Origin: Mitragyna speciosa | Taxonomy: Eukaryota > Streptophyta > Magnoliopsida > Gentianales > Rubiaceae | Reading direction: 5' to 3' | DNA: 64,000 nt | Assembly: GCA_024721245.1 (NCBI GenBank) | Contig: CM045554.1 | Span: 28,373,660 to 28,437,659, forward strand | Position numbers and translations under genes: made by a program | Shown: positions 11,901 through 23,609 of the stretch, in pieces | Position numbering within the stretch: the first letter of the stretch is position 1 | Layout of the letters: each line of letters begins with the position of its first letter | The notes under the pieces: generated by a model | The model's input: the letters and a program-made list of their open reading frames with translations, nothing else | What the model was told of the DNA's origin: nothing | The model's database searches: none

Positions 11901-13830
11901 TGTCACGTCCCGTGCCCGAGACGTGGCACCTGTCGTGCCCTAGGCTAAGCTAGGACACAAGGCTAAACCAAACAATCATCATCTAATCATAATATAAGGC
12001 TCAAAATACCAAGATGCCCAAAAGAATCCATTTCATACATCATCAAAAGATATACAATATCCATTGCAATTTCTTTTCCCCAATAACAAAAATAGTTGGG
12101 AAAAACATGTATAACCTAATCCATACAAAAATATGGCTATACATCAAGCTATCAAAAATAACTTCCATCATGTCTACCCTAACTATAACTATGAGGCCCA
12201 AAAATCAGTCCAATCACCTTCAACAAATTCATCACTTGCGGGGTTAAACAAAAGGGGTGAGTAATTTAATCACCAGTAAGTAGTAAAGGTTCTCTTTGGG
12301 GCTTTAGTTTGTTATTCATACATAGGTACATTTCCGAATCAAAATCAAAGTCATAATCATCATAACATGTGGTCAAGTTATAAACCAAACATATTCAAAA
12401 CATCACATAATGCAATTCAAAGAAAAAGAAGAGCTCAAGTAGTTAGTGGACACATGACCCTGGAATTCCAGTTGTTAACTATAATCCGGTTAACGCGGTT
12501 CGAAACCAACTATCACTCGGTTGGTGCGATTTAAGACTAACTATAACCCGATTAGTACGGTTCAAAATAACTTGCTACCACTACCAATTTAAGGAACTAG
12601 TCCCGTCATATAGCCATTTCACATACAAGAGCTCAATCGTAAGTTCATTCAAATGATCAAATAGACCACATGTATTCATTTCATAGAAAATCCAATGTAA
12701 CCAAACATAAGCCCATTTATATAGAGAAAATATCATCCAAATCATTTATCATCATCAAAATGCATGTTCATAGCAAAGAGAATCAAATGCTACTTACCTC
12801 ACTCCAAAGACTAATTTAGGTAGTCCGAGTAGGGATAATCACCTTCGTCGCCTATAATGCACAAAGAACACTCAATTACACCCTAATTCTATCAAAGGAA
12901 CATGACCAAACTCAATACTATACTCATCACACAAAAGAAGCCAGAAGCCCTGAAGCACAAAATTGATCAGCGGGTGAGATCCCCTGATCCGCGCCCGCGG
13001 ATCAAAGCAACCTTGCCCGCGGTTGGCTCAACTCTGCCCACGGCTCGGTAGGCAGAGAGTTGACGCGACCGAGCCCTTCCGAGCCACGGCCGCGACTCGG
13101 TACCCCTCACCCACGGCTCAAATTCCAGAGAGTTGATGCGGGTGAAGGTTTCCTGAGCCGTGGCCACGTCTGGGCTCAGCCCACCCACGGCTCATCTACG
13201 ATTTTCTGCACATATCACCTCCCCTCACTCAAAACTCACTTTCAACACAACCCAACTCACAATTACAGCTAACAAGGCTCAAAACAGCAAGAATAAAGCA
13301 TACAAAACTCAGATTGCTCAAAATCAAGGCATTAACAATTCTCACCAAGAAAATCTCTCAAATCCCTAACTCACTCACCTCACACACTCATCCTATTTGA
13401 CATACACTTGCACTACTACTACAAATCATCTAGTCCAAGAACAACATAGTCTAAGGGCAACCAACAAAGCCATAACTCCAAATTCCCAAGCAAATTAATC
13501 AAAGTTTGGAAGAACTAACAAAAGGAGTTGAGAAAGATTTACCTTGAGGGGGATTTTGGGGGAAAGCTCCAAAATGTCTTCTACTAGCTTTCCTTGGAGA
13601 AGAGGGCCCTTCAACTCCTCCTTCAATGGATTGAGAAAATAGAAAGAAATTTAGAGGAATTCTTTCAAAAGAAGAGAAAGAATGAAGGAAAAAATGAAGA
13701 AGGAAGTTTTAGTCTTTAGGGCCAAATTAAGTTTCAAGAATTACAACCAAGGCCACTACTTCCTACAAAACACACAATGGCCCAAGAAGATTTAATTTTC
13801 ATAAAGGTCCATAAGGGCCTTAATATCACA
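11901..13830. mobile_element. Solo-LTR-like insertion (1,930 bp) in the beta-galactosidase relic
   Basis: The insert starts TGTCACGTCCCG and ends ATATCACA, so it has TG...CA ends. It is flanked by a perfect 5-bp direct repeat AATGA at 11896-11900 and 13831-13835, the size expected for LTR-retrotransposon integration. It contains no retrotransposon reading frame. The TGTCACGTCCC start is, from memory, typical of long LTRs of plant Ty3-gypsy elements, so a solo LTR left by recombination is the best reading; a LARD-like element is the alternative. On the minus strand it sits a few bases downstream of the donor of the exon ending at 13842, so the insertion went into the intron. A GC-rich patch with CGCCCGCGG-like motifs lies at about 12990-13190. 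Confidence 0.75.
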
Positions 13831-14170
13831 AATGAATTGACCATCTAGTCCAGTTTTCAGTCCACATCTTAGAACTATTGTCATTGTTTGGATCGAAATC
13901 TTGATGGTACCAACCATTGCAGGCGTTTATCTGCCACAATATAATAAGAAAAAAAATTTCAAACACGAATAAAGTGTAAAGGTGGTGTAGTGGCAATGGT
14001 GGTGGAGGTGGAGGTGGTGACTTTGGAGATTAAGAAAATGGGGTAATGGGTGATAATGTTTCCATTTTCAAGAGGGATGCAAAACGTTGGGGGCCACCAT
14101 TGATCGAATAAGGGGATTAGCGTAAGAAGTAAACATTGCCCAAATGGAGGCCAAAGACTCAGTTAATTGC

Positions 14171-14708
14171 ATGCATACCCTTAGCAACTTAGCAAAAAAT
14201 TCAAGAAAAACAACCAAGCTATCCACGTGTCAAGCTCTAGAGCTGCTACGGCAACAAAGCTTGTGTGTGTGTGTGTGTAAGGAAGGGAAGTTGTTGTGGC
14301 ACCCTCCTTTTTTGACAAGTGACAAGCTAAATGAAAGCATTTGAACTCATTCATGTGTGATTGGCCTTGTGCATCAAAATTGTAAATTTGCTAATCTTTT
14401 TTAAGAAGCCTTAATTATTCCTCCCTCTCTCCATAGATACATGCATACCCTTAGCAACTTAGCAAAAAATTCAAGAAAAACAACCGAGCTGTCCATGTGT
14501 CAAGCTCTGGAGCTGCTACAGTAACAAAGCTTTTGTGTGTGTGTAAGGAAGGGAAGTTGTTGTAGCACCCTCCCTTTTTGACAAATGACAAGCTAAATGA
14601 AAAGCATTTGAACTCATTTATGTGTGATTGGCCTTGTGCATCAAAATTATAAATTTGCCAATCTTTTTTAAGAAACCCTAATTATTCCCCTCTCTCTCCA
14701 TAGATACA
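14171..14708. repeat. Tandem duplication, 270-bp unit
   Basis: Two adjacent copies, 14171-14440 and 14441-14708, both start ATGCATACCCTTAGCAACTT and end CTCTCTCCATAGATAC. Each carries a (GT)n run after AACAAAGCTT, longer in copy 1. The copies differ only at scattered bases and short indels, so this is the youngest duplication seen in the window. No coding content. Confidence 0.9.
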
Positions 14709-16346
14709 TCTCTCCCCCATTCTTTCAACCAACAAATTTCCATTCCCCTTCTCCTGATCTCTCTTCACCCTCATCCCCATTCCACTCAACTCATCCCAAA
14801 AAAAAAGTTCTGGCATCCTTATTTTCTCTATCTGATATTGTTGGAGACCAAAAACACGCTCTCTTCTCCCTCATCCTTCGCCCAACTAATCCAAAAACCA
14901 AAAAAAAAAAATTAGTTTCTATATTTGATGATCTTTTTCGAAACAATGATAATTAATAAGTTGTTGCAATTGTTGATGAATTTAGAGGCTTGGATTTTAC
15001 AATAATCATTAAACAAATGTTCTTTTCATATTTTGTCAACACTATGCATGTTTGGTTGCTTACATGACAATGATTGATATCTAAATTTTTATTTTGACAT
15101 AGCAAATGATTTAAAGCAATTGCATGGTGCTTGAAAGATAGTTGTAATTTCTTACTATTGTAAATTTTTTATACATTTGGGGTGGCAAATGAAAAATACT
15201 ATTAAGCTAATTATTTTACAACTGAATGGTTTTTTCATTTTAATAGTCTAAGAACTCAATTTTTTTATGACTTTAAATCTAATTAAATTTTTAGGTGAAC
15301 AGCCAGGCCCCTCTAGTATATACACACGCGTGTACGTATACATCTTGAATGTCTATATAGATACAAATGGTACACCAATTGTGACACTCTCAACCCAGTG
15401 GAAGAAAATATGGATTATCTATTATGTATTTGGCTCACACCACGACTATATCTATTACTGCATGAGGACGTAAGCTTCAGTCATCGTATTTGGATACCAC
15501 TGTCGCATATTAAAAGTTAAAATAGAAAATTATACACTTTAAAATGATAAAAAAATATTTGAAAATTTAACAAATCATTTTTAAATAAAATGGAAAATTT
15601 TCAAGCTATGGTTAACAATTTTTTATAGCATATGAGGTTGTCAAGAGCTAATTACGAAATTTGATTGGGTAGCTAAAATTTTAATAATTTTAAAATTAAA
15701 CTAATCATTAATTTAATTTATAACATACTGTTTGACCTAAAATCTTCAGTTATTGTATTTGGATTCCATCCTTCCATAACTTGAGTCAAATCTATATGTG
15801 GCTACTAAGACCGATCACTGGATCAGCTTGGCTCATTTACAGTTTCCAGCATAGATCAATGGTTGGTCGAAAGAAAGATATCTTTGACTGCTATGGTCTA
15901 CCATATTCGGCCCACCAGAAGACAAAATCTTTCAGAACTTGAATTTACCTGCTGATGTAATTTCCTGCCATTTTTCTTTTTGCTAATTAAACGAAGAAAA
16001 GGGGGCAATCGGCAATTTAATTTCATTATTGCACTAATATTTGGTAGATTGTTGCGTGCTGAAGAAATGTATATCGGGTAAAACTATTAAACACAAATGA
16101 TTAAAAAAAAAAGAAAATAACAACAGATGCAACAGTTTCCCAATACATTGCAACTGGAATTAGTTCCAATTTGAGATAGTAGCATATATACATACATTCA
16201 CTTCCCTTGCAAGCAAACAAATGATAGAACTATAAGTATTGATTTTGGACAATATAAATAATAAATTAAAAAAAAAGAACATGAAGCCCTTAAAAAAAAA
16301 AAAAAAAAAGGAAGAAGAAAGAGGGACTGTCACAGAAATCTAATCT
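14709..16346. other. Intergenic stretch downstream of GDSL gene A
   Basis: A pyrimidine-rich segment (14709-14800) resembles a leader or promoter region, but no gene follows it on the plus strand. The remainder is AT-rich and shows no gene. A poly(A)-type run near 16300 lies just beyond the stop codon of gene A. Confidence 0.5.
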
Positions 16347-19300
16347 TTAAGCAGGAGCCCGGAATTTTGTTGATGCAAAAGTGCAAATTGTATTGATAGG
16401 AGGTTTAGAATATGGTCCCTGAAGTAATCCTAGAGCTATCACTCGGTAGGCAGCTTCTGTCAAGTGCAAACCGTCCCAGCAAACATACAAAGACGGGTTA
16501 TCACAACTAGTCGCTGGTGGGTAGCCACATGCCACCGAAGAATTATAATTGTACGGGCCTCCACCGCCACAACAAGCCGCAAGAGCTCCTCCATTGAAGC
16601 CTGGAACAGCTAGTCTATATAATTAATATCTGTGCCGATTATGAGATTATTATAGCAAAGGCGTAAATTGTTGAAAAAATATATAATAGATTATGTGAAT
16701 TGTTACGTTGTAAATTAAAACTAATAATTTGTTGCTACTTAGTAATGATGGATTACACTTGTAATATTTAATGACAAATGATTGGTTCTAATACACTATC
16801 TGGTAACTAAGTATACCCAATACCACCTCATAAATTATGGGCTTTCTTTAGCGAATTTAGAGGGGATTGTAAAGGAAACCGAAATTCTTGTTCATTAAGA
16901 GCATCCGTTGGGTTTACTTCAAATAATAGAGTCCAAGCCCAGTTATTTTTATCTCCTGAACAGGGGTAAGGCAACCATTCCTGAAAATTTGCGGTTCTGG
17001 CTTAGCCGTGTCAAATTTGATCAATGTTTTAAAAATCAGACCAAACTAACTGATTCAACTTTAGGATAGCGAATCGACCATGGATCCTATCCGATTATTT
17101 ATAGAGATAATGAAAAGAAAATTGTATCAAATCGTTAAGCTGATCGGTTGAATCGAATTGGACCCTAACTTGACCACTCTTTTGATTCACCAGCTGGTTC
17201 AGTTTTTTAAAACACTGCTGGATTTGATTCCACTCGCAGCACAAAAAAGAGGGGATTTTTTTTTTTTTTTTGCCTTGGATGGCTACAATTGGAAGATATA
17301 TTGATGAAACAATTTTGGATGGCGAATCGTGACAAATAATCATCTGGTTTTCAATTCCCTTCCTTCCTTGTGTCAACCGAAAAAAAAATTAAACAAAAAG
17401 GTCCCAAGGATTAAGAAGTTTGTTTTGTTGAAAAAAAATTGCACTTTCGATCCTTAGTGTTCTTGTTGGACCCCATAGGATAAATTTACCTATATTATCA
17501 CTTAATTCTATTAATAATCCAAATAGTTGAAATTTATGCTGCCTGGCCAAGGCGGTTTTTGGCTTTATTCTCCATCTTTAGGATTATTATGAGACTAAAA
17601 CATGATTAGTAGGACTAGCATTGTGTAGGAAGGAAAAACAAGAATGCAAGTCAAATGTAGAATGTAAATCAAGTCAGAGAAATAGAGAAGTACCGTATTT
17701 GTTTGGGAAACGATATAGTCTCATTGCAGCGTTGTAGTAATCTGCATAGATTATGGTGGCACGAGGATAAAGTCCTCTAATGCGATCAAGTTCGATCTGC
17801 AGCAGTCTGTTATGGTACTTGGAAAAATTATTTAACCACTTAATGCAACCAGTACCCATGTCGTAGTCGTGCTTGTTGGAATTTTGGAAATAAGTCAGAT
17901 AGGCAGCTGAGCATCCAATTGGCAGGTTCCCAGGAACTATCAAAGTCTGAGCTCCAAGTTCAATCATTTCCTGCATTATTACCAAAGGATTGGTCGTTAA
18001 ATACTCCCCTTCTACCTATAGTTTTTGTTTAGAAATCTCTCAAAATTTCAAAAAACAAAACATAAAAATCTTATGTGCTTTCAAACTTTAATTTTAACTC
18101 TAGCTTTTTTTTTTTGTTTTTTTAATGTGAAATGAAGGCACGACAATATGGCGACTCCATTTGGAACAGTAGAGTTCAAGCATTTAATTTCACGATTTTA
18201 ATTCTAAGGTTTTTATGAGTTTATTTTTTTTATTTTGTGTGTTATTAGCATATTTATTTGTTTAATTTAAATATTGACAATTAATATTTAAATAGAAGCA
18301 AAGAAAGAATTAAACCATACGAATAATATGCAGATATGCACTCATTATGTATATATGAAGTGATTGTGATTGTGTGTATTGACAACATAGCCCTTCAATT
18401 CATAATTCGAAGTAGTTATAAGTGTGTCGGTTTTTCTAATTAGGCAATGGCACAATAGTAAAAGTGTTTAATATTTTATACTTAAAATCTAAATGTGACA
18501 CTTATTTCAAAAAATGAATAAACTGAAAACATGGCAATAACAATGGGACCAAGAAATTGCGAACTTTCTGTACAACAGAAATATTGGATCTAATTGATGC
18601 ATAATTTTAATTAATATCACTCGATTTTAATTAATATCACTAGAATACGTGTTAAACAATTTCAATTTGTTATTTACCTTGATTGCTGAACTGATCTTGT
18701 GCACAACAGCAGGAACAAATGATTTGACCTCTTCTATCTTTCTTCCCTGAAGAAGTGCGTGGTTGTAATCATTTCCTCCGATCTCTCCCATTAGTATAAT
18801 CGAGTTTTGAAGAAATTCTATGCAATCTGTTCACGATGTAGACGAATGGATTAGAATCATACACATGATTGTTAATTTTTACAGCTTGAATCATATATGC
18901 TTAATTACCAATGATGAATGATTAATCTAAAGTTTCTGTTTTCTCATTATTTTTTTGGATAACTGCAATTTTGGAGCCGTCAAATCTATGATCGACATGT
19001 CTGCAAATAGTTGTCAAAATATGTACACTTTCTTGACTCAACTGTCCTTTCTCAATAACTTGGAGAACATTTGGGACAGCATGTTGCAACAAATCAAGTT
19101 CTTTTTTTTTTTTTTTTAATAACAAATCAAGTTCTTTAAGCCTTTCCTTTGACTCAAGTAATACAAAAAAAAAAAAAAAAAAGTGTAATAATGGTTTCAA
19201 AAATTTAACAGAAGATACCATTGCGGGCTGCTGAAACTACGTACAAGTAAAGGATTGCCACTTTTTACGATAACGTCTTAATCTTCTAACAGCTCAAACC

Positions 19301-22300
19301 CTGAAAAATCACTTTGACTGTTTGTTTTAGCCTTGACTTAAAAAGGTTACTTATCGCAAAAATCTTTTGACTAAACTATTTCCGCCACGAGTGAAAGGAA
19401 ACAGGAAAAATGGACAAAAAAGAAAGAAAGTTTTAATCAAGAATAACTTTTGAACCAGCTGAGCTAGGTCAGTTGGCCGGTTGCCAACAATTTAGTTTTG
19501 TGTATGTGTGTGAGAGATGTTTATTAGATTAGGATGTTAGTACAAGTTACATTGGGATCCTTTCCTTATATTGTATGTGGTAAAATCGGGAGCCTCACTT
19601 TAAATATATATAACAAAAATCTTGATGTATTGAATGTTGTATTAGGAATCCTTACCTCATATTGTGTGTGATAAAAGTGGGAGTTTCGCCCTATCTATAT
19701 GTGACAAGAATCTAGATGTATTGAATGCTGTATTTAATTAAAAAAAAAAATTCTGAGTTCATTTATAGATTGAAAAATATGCGGCAAATTCTTTTTTTCT
19801 GTTCCTCTTTGAAATAATGCATATGCATATATTTAGTAACTTGTCATTCCAGCTTCCTCCCAGTTCATAGCTTAGTTAAAACGAAAACTGTTTGGAAATA
19901 TTTTGGCCCTCCACGTGGCAATATTGTTCACATGCAACTCTTGGGTTCATATCTTCCTCCATAGGACGAATAGACCATGGAAACAAGGGGAAAAAAAAAT
20001 TCCCCCACCTTCAAAAAGAAAAGTAATTAAATTCTGTAAACATGTATTTTTTTTTATTCTCCCCTCTTTGTCCTTTCTTCCAAGCAAAGGAAAAGTGGTT
20101 GTCAGGAGGCCATTATAATTGCTTTATGGACCAAATGGAGGAATATTTTCTTACCTAAGAAACTTGAGAAAACCTACTACGAGGCGTTAACAATTAAATA
20201 ATACAAATGAAAAATATAACTATTTAATTGTATTGAATTTAAAGTAGGAAAGATTTGATGAGATAAGCTATGATGGAAGATCAAAGAACCAATTCAACCA
20301 ATAGAATTTAGAAACATATTTTGGGTGTTGGAAGTTGATGTGCCTTCTTCCAACTACCAAGATTGCCATTACTTAAATTCAAAAATCCAATAACATATCA
20401 TCATATTGTTTGTCCCTTATAGTGACTTAATCATAACGCAGTCAAAAGATAAGGACCAAATTAGAAATAAAGAGTTGGCAGACAACCTTATCCAAACCTG
20501 GAATGAAAATGTTAGGCAATAATTAGTTACTAAGCAAAATGCTTAGCCAAGCATTGACATTTTTAGTACTATTATAATTCGTTAATAACTTGTGTTTTGG
20601 ACATTTAGCAAAGTCGCTATCCTCACCTACCGCCTTTCTGCCCCACTAATCTTATTAGATAGCATAATAATTTCCAGCATGCTTGAGCTCTTTTCTTCTT
20701 TTATTTTCTTTCCAATACTCAGAAAAAGAGAAGAGGTGAGCCAGCTCTACAGCTGCAAGAAAGCATAACCTACTATTTTCGAGTGAAGATATTCAAAAAT
20801 TGACAAATGATTTCTACACTGTTTATGTGAATTATAACGTTACAAACCTTTAGTGGATTGGTGATCTATTCCACTTTGACAAATTGCTCTGGAGTCATGG
20901 TCCCTAGGTTCACCTACCGCTACATGACAATCGCTCAATTTGCCAGCCAACGACAATTTTAATTAGTGTTTTAAGTGAACAAGAAACAGAAATTAAATTA
21001 CAAAGATGATAAGAAATTTCTCCAAAATTGAAGTCATACCAAGACAGACAAAAAAAAAAAAAAAAAAAACCAGTTTCTCTGTTTCTTTTATTTTGGGTTG
21101 CCAACTATTTTCGATTTTCCTACGAACAAGGTACCTTTGAATGGTTAGCCAAATTCAACAACTTCATTCTTCTGACTCACCTGACCACGCTAGGACAAAA
21201 ACCATCAGAGTTGTAACATTGACAGCCAAAGTCAGTTTCAAATTCTATTATTGGCTTAGGTTTCGAATGATCAAACTACAGAATTTTGTCTGTGGAACTA
21301 AGTTTAATCTTGATCTAATGACAAAAGCAAACAGAGTAAATTAATCTAACACACAAGAGTTTTGATATGAAGTTTAGAATGGGATGAGAAATATGGTCTT
21401 TCACAAGATAAATGTCTTGGACTATTTTATATAGGTTTGTATTATTTTCCCATGATTAGAATAATGTTTAGGGCGTAGTTTTTGCATAGAACACAATTTA
21501 GGCCTGTTTTAAATTCTTTAGTTACAGCTAAATTATGCATTAATTATTGGAAGTAAAGGAAGATAACAGGGGAAAATTTGAATGCGAAAATGTTGATCAT
21601 ATCAACGGAAAAAAAAAGGGTGTCACATCCAACTGAATTCCTCGCACAGGGCCGGCGTTGAGTTGAAGAGTCAAACGCTACAGAGATCAGAACTAGATGG
21701 ATGACCAACTCTGTCTAATCTAGAAAGTCTGTTGCCAAATGGACGAATTCAACTAGCTTGGGAATGTCCAGATGTAACAATCTTACGTTATAAATGATTG
21801 AACTAGCTTCGAAATGGCCAAATGTAACAATCTGGCGTTATAAATTAATCAGCTATAATTATTTTCACAAAATACTAAGGTAAAAGTAAAAAGACAAGAA
21901 TGGGACTGTGGCTAAAGTTACGAAAAGGATGAGATTGAATTTTGACCCGGTTCAATTCAGGAATTTAAGGAAGAATTGCACCTGAGAAATCTCTTTTATT
22001 TGACACATTAGCAGGATTAACTATTTACTTACCTGAAGAGCTGCTGCAAAAAGCCGGCAATATATCTTTGAACCATCCCAACTGAGTTCTCAATGAAACG
22101 TTTGTCACAGGATTATGTATTCCTCTTTCCTGGAAAAATGAAATATCAAGTGCTGTAGCTCCAGCCACCGCAAAATTTACGCCTTCACTAAAGTCCCTTC
22201 CCCTCACATCTTTTCCAGCAAGGTATGGTTGTATTAATGGAAACCCAAAGCTCTCAGCTACAATGCCAATTTTCAGTGTATTAGCAAGCAATCAACTAAA

Positions 22301-22804
22301 TAACTAACAAATTAGTAATAAATCATCACAAGTATATATATTTATAACATATTAAAGTAAAGAACTGCATAAAAGCATAGGAGCATTTGGGTTGGAAGGA
22401 AAGGAGCACAAAATGCAATTGAGACTATGTATCAGAATCGAACCTTTGTTCTAAAACAAGGAACAAAAATCTTTATACATGTAACTGCATAGCTATAATA
22501 TGTTTTGTGTGCATTTGTCTGTCTTTTGCATACCAATGAAATCAATGACAAGACGGCCATCGGAGCAACGACCGGTAGGTTGGTGAAAGAAGCTTTCGCC
22601 ATAAGGTGGTCGGAAAAAGTGGGGGGGATTATTGGATGGAGAGAGGCGGAGTAAGTTGCCAGTATCAGCGAGGGAATCACCAAAGCTGATGATTGATTTG
22701 TAGCATGTTCCAGATGATGCTGTTGTTGTAGTTGATAATTGTAACAAAGTATGTATGGCAATTGTGAATGCAGTTGCTAGTAATGGGCTGGAAAATGAAT
22801 CCAT
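16347..22804 (-). CDS. GDSL esterase/lipase, gene A (five exons, 391 aa)
   Basis: Exons on the minus strand are 22534-22804, 22033-22257, 18678-18826, 17694-17970 and 16347-16600. All junctions are GT-AG and the frame is open, giving 391 residues, normal for the family. The start is ATGGATTCATTTTCC. Residues 1 to about 30 are hydrophobic and Ser/Thr-rich, so a secretory signal is likely. Block I is SFGDSLADTGN with the catalytic Ser at about 44. Block II is GVNFAVAGA near 116-124. Block III is GEIGGNDYN with Asn near 184. Block V is CWDGLHLTEAAYR with Asp350 and His353. Ser, Gly, Asn and His blocks are all present, so the enzyme looks active. It hydrolyses ester bonds; the substrate cannot be told. 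It resembles Arabidopsis At1g28580-like proteins and the acetylajmalan esterase clade. Intron 2 is 3.2 kb, against 0.77 kb in gene B, because of inserted repeats. Confidence 0.92.
17022..17220. mobile_element. hAT-like MITE in intron 4 of GDSL gene A
   Basis: The left end reads CAATGTTTTAAAAATCAGACC. The reverse complement of the right end reads CAGTGTTTTAAAAAACTGAACC, set a few bases in from the edge. Flanks AATTTGAT (17014-17021) and GATTTGAT (17221-17228) match at 7 of 8 bases, as for an 8-bp target duplication. There is no coding capacity. The 2-kb element at 54557 has similar ends. Confidence 0.55.
18922..19221 (-). other. Unidentified 99-codon frame inside intron 2 of gene A
   Basis: The minus-strand frame has a plausible protein-like core (LLQHAVPNVLQVIEKGQLSQ, then ESVHILTTICRHVDHRFDGS) preceded by low-complexity Phe/Lys runs from A/T tracts. 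It lies just upstream of exon 3 of gene A on the same strand. I do not recognise the family. It is more likely a fragment of a captured gene or transposon than a working gene, because it has no visible promoter or partner exons. Confidence 0.3.
19554..19735. repeat. Tandem duplication, about 91-bp unit, in intron 2 of gene A
   Basis: Copies 19554-19644 and 19645-19735 share GGRATCCTT, CATATTGTRTGTG, TAAAA and CTWGATGTATTGAATGYTGTATT. Non-coding. Confidence 0.7.
21752..21851. repeat. Tandem duplication, 50-bp unit, in intron 2 of gene A
   Basis: Two 50-bp copies start at 21752 and 21802. Both contain ACTAGCTT, GATGTAACAATCT-like and CGTTATAAAT blocks with few differences. Non-coding. Confidence 0.8.
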
Positions 22805-22854
22805 AATTTAGTAATATTGTTAAGAACTTAAAGATTTTGCAGTCAGGTTTGCTT

Positions 22855-22863
22855 GTATTTAAG
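22855..22863 (-). promoter_or_regulatory. TATA-like box of GDSL gene A
   Basis: On the minus strand TTAAATACA lies about 55 bp upstream of the ATG, a usual distance for a plant TATA box plus short leader. It is a weak match and is based on position only. Confidence 0.4.
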
Positions 22864-22950
22864 CCAATTTTGATGTGAGAACTAGTTTCGCCTTTGGCTT
22901 TAATTATACAGTGTTGTTGGACCATCCACCAATTTTTAGGAGTAATATTA

Positions 22951-23600
22951 GAAATAATTTCACATACCTCCGTTGAGGTTTTTCGTAATTATACTTAACT
23001 CCACTTAGGTTTCAAAAATTACACTTATTTCCCTCGGACATTTGATATTACTACAAAACTCTTGAATGTTATTACCTTTACTTAAGAAAAATTACAAGAA
23101 AATAAAAAGGGAAAAGGAAGAAAAAGGAAGATAGAAAGGGAAAAATACTTTAATGTGCTTTTGAGGGTGTAGGTACACTGTACAAGAATTTTTAAATTGA
23201 TATTATTGTCTCATTTTTTTAAATAGTTATCTATTTGTTTTTGTGATGTTTTAGATAAAGATAAGGATGTAAAAAAATAGAGCACCAAGTGGGAGAGATA
23301 TATTGAAGTATATAACTAGTTGAGCATTGGGTGGTAGTAAGTAGACAATGTTATAGCTATTTTAGATTTATATTGGACTAATTAATTTGCTTTTTTTCAA
23401 AAATTAATTTTCTGTTTTTAGAAAAACAATTTCTAGGGACATTTTTGGATATTCAATTTTTTTAATTACATCAGTAAAATGGAATTTTTTTTTTTGTTAC
23501 CAAAACTATTGAAATAAGGGAGATAAGTGTAATTATTAAAACTTAACAGGTACTAGATATAATTACGATAAACTTTAAGAAAAGTATGTGAAATTATCCC
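22951..23600. mobile_element. Long-TIR MITE directly upstream of GDSL gene A
   Basis: The left end reads GAAATAATTTCACATACC; the right end in reverse complement reads GGGATAATTTCACATAC. Similarity continues inward for about 110 bp (CGTAATTATA, then AATTACACTTATYTCCCT). Flanks GTAATATTA (22942-22950) and TTAATATTG (23601-23609) match at 7 of 9 bases, which fits a Mutator-like 9-bp target duplication. There is no coding capacity. Its proximal edge is about 146 bp from the gene A start codon. Confidence 0.7.
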
Positions 23601-23609
23601 TTAATATTG

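Larger units (their letters stand above)
10289..13930 (-). pseudogene. Beta-galactosidase (GH35) C-terminal-half pseudogene
   Basis: Eight exons join at good splice sites on the minus strand: 13842-13930, 11682-11787, 11489-11576, 11249-11367, 10989-11150, 10696-10889, 10494-10597 and 10289-10397. In order they read INACNGWYHQDFDPNN and MWTENWT; DLAYVVARFFQTGG; SDYDVPLDEFG; GNLNQPKYGHLKQLHDV; YNVPAWSVSILPDCKTEVYN; NAEDEPISLTWSWRPEAI and VSDYLWYMT; DDPIWSKDLSLRVNG and HVLHAYVNGEYVG; then WAAYNVFNYVFEKNV. These are hallmarks of plant cell-wall beta-galactosidases, which remove terminal galactose from wall polysaccharides. The gene is dead. One extra base precedes DLAYVV, an in-frame TAG follows TGGSF, a base is lost before the next donor, and a frameshift lies near VAIGLQ. 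The N-terminal catalytic half and the exons after GLQ were not found. A large insert splits the first intron. Confidence 0.9.

Noticed and set aside
12967..13188. 73-codon minus-strand frame in GC-rich sequence
   Set aside because: It lies inside the solo-LTR-like insert and resembles no protein. The local GC content explains the lack of stops.
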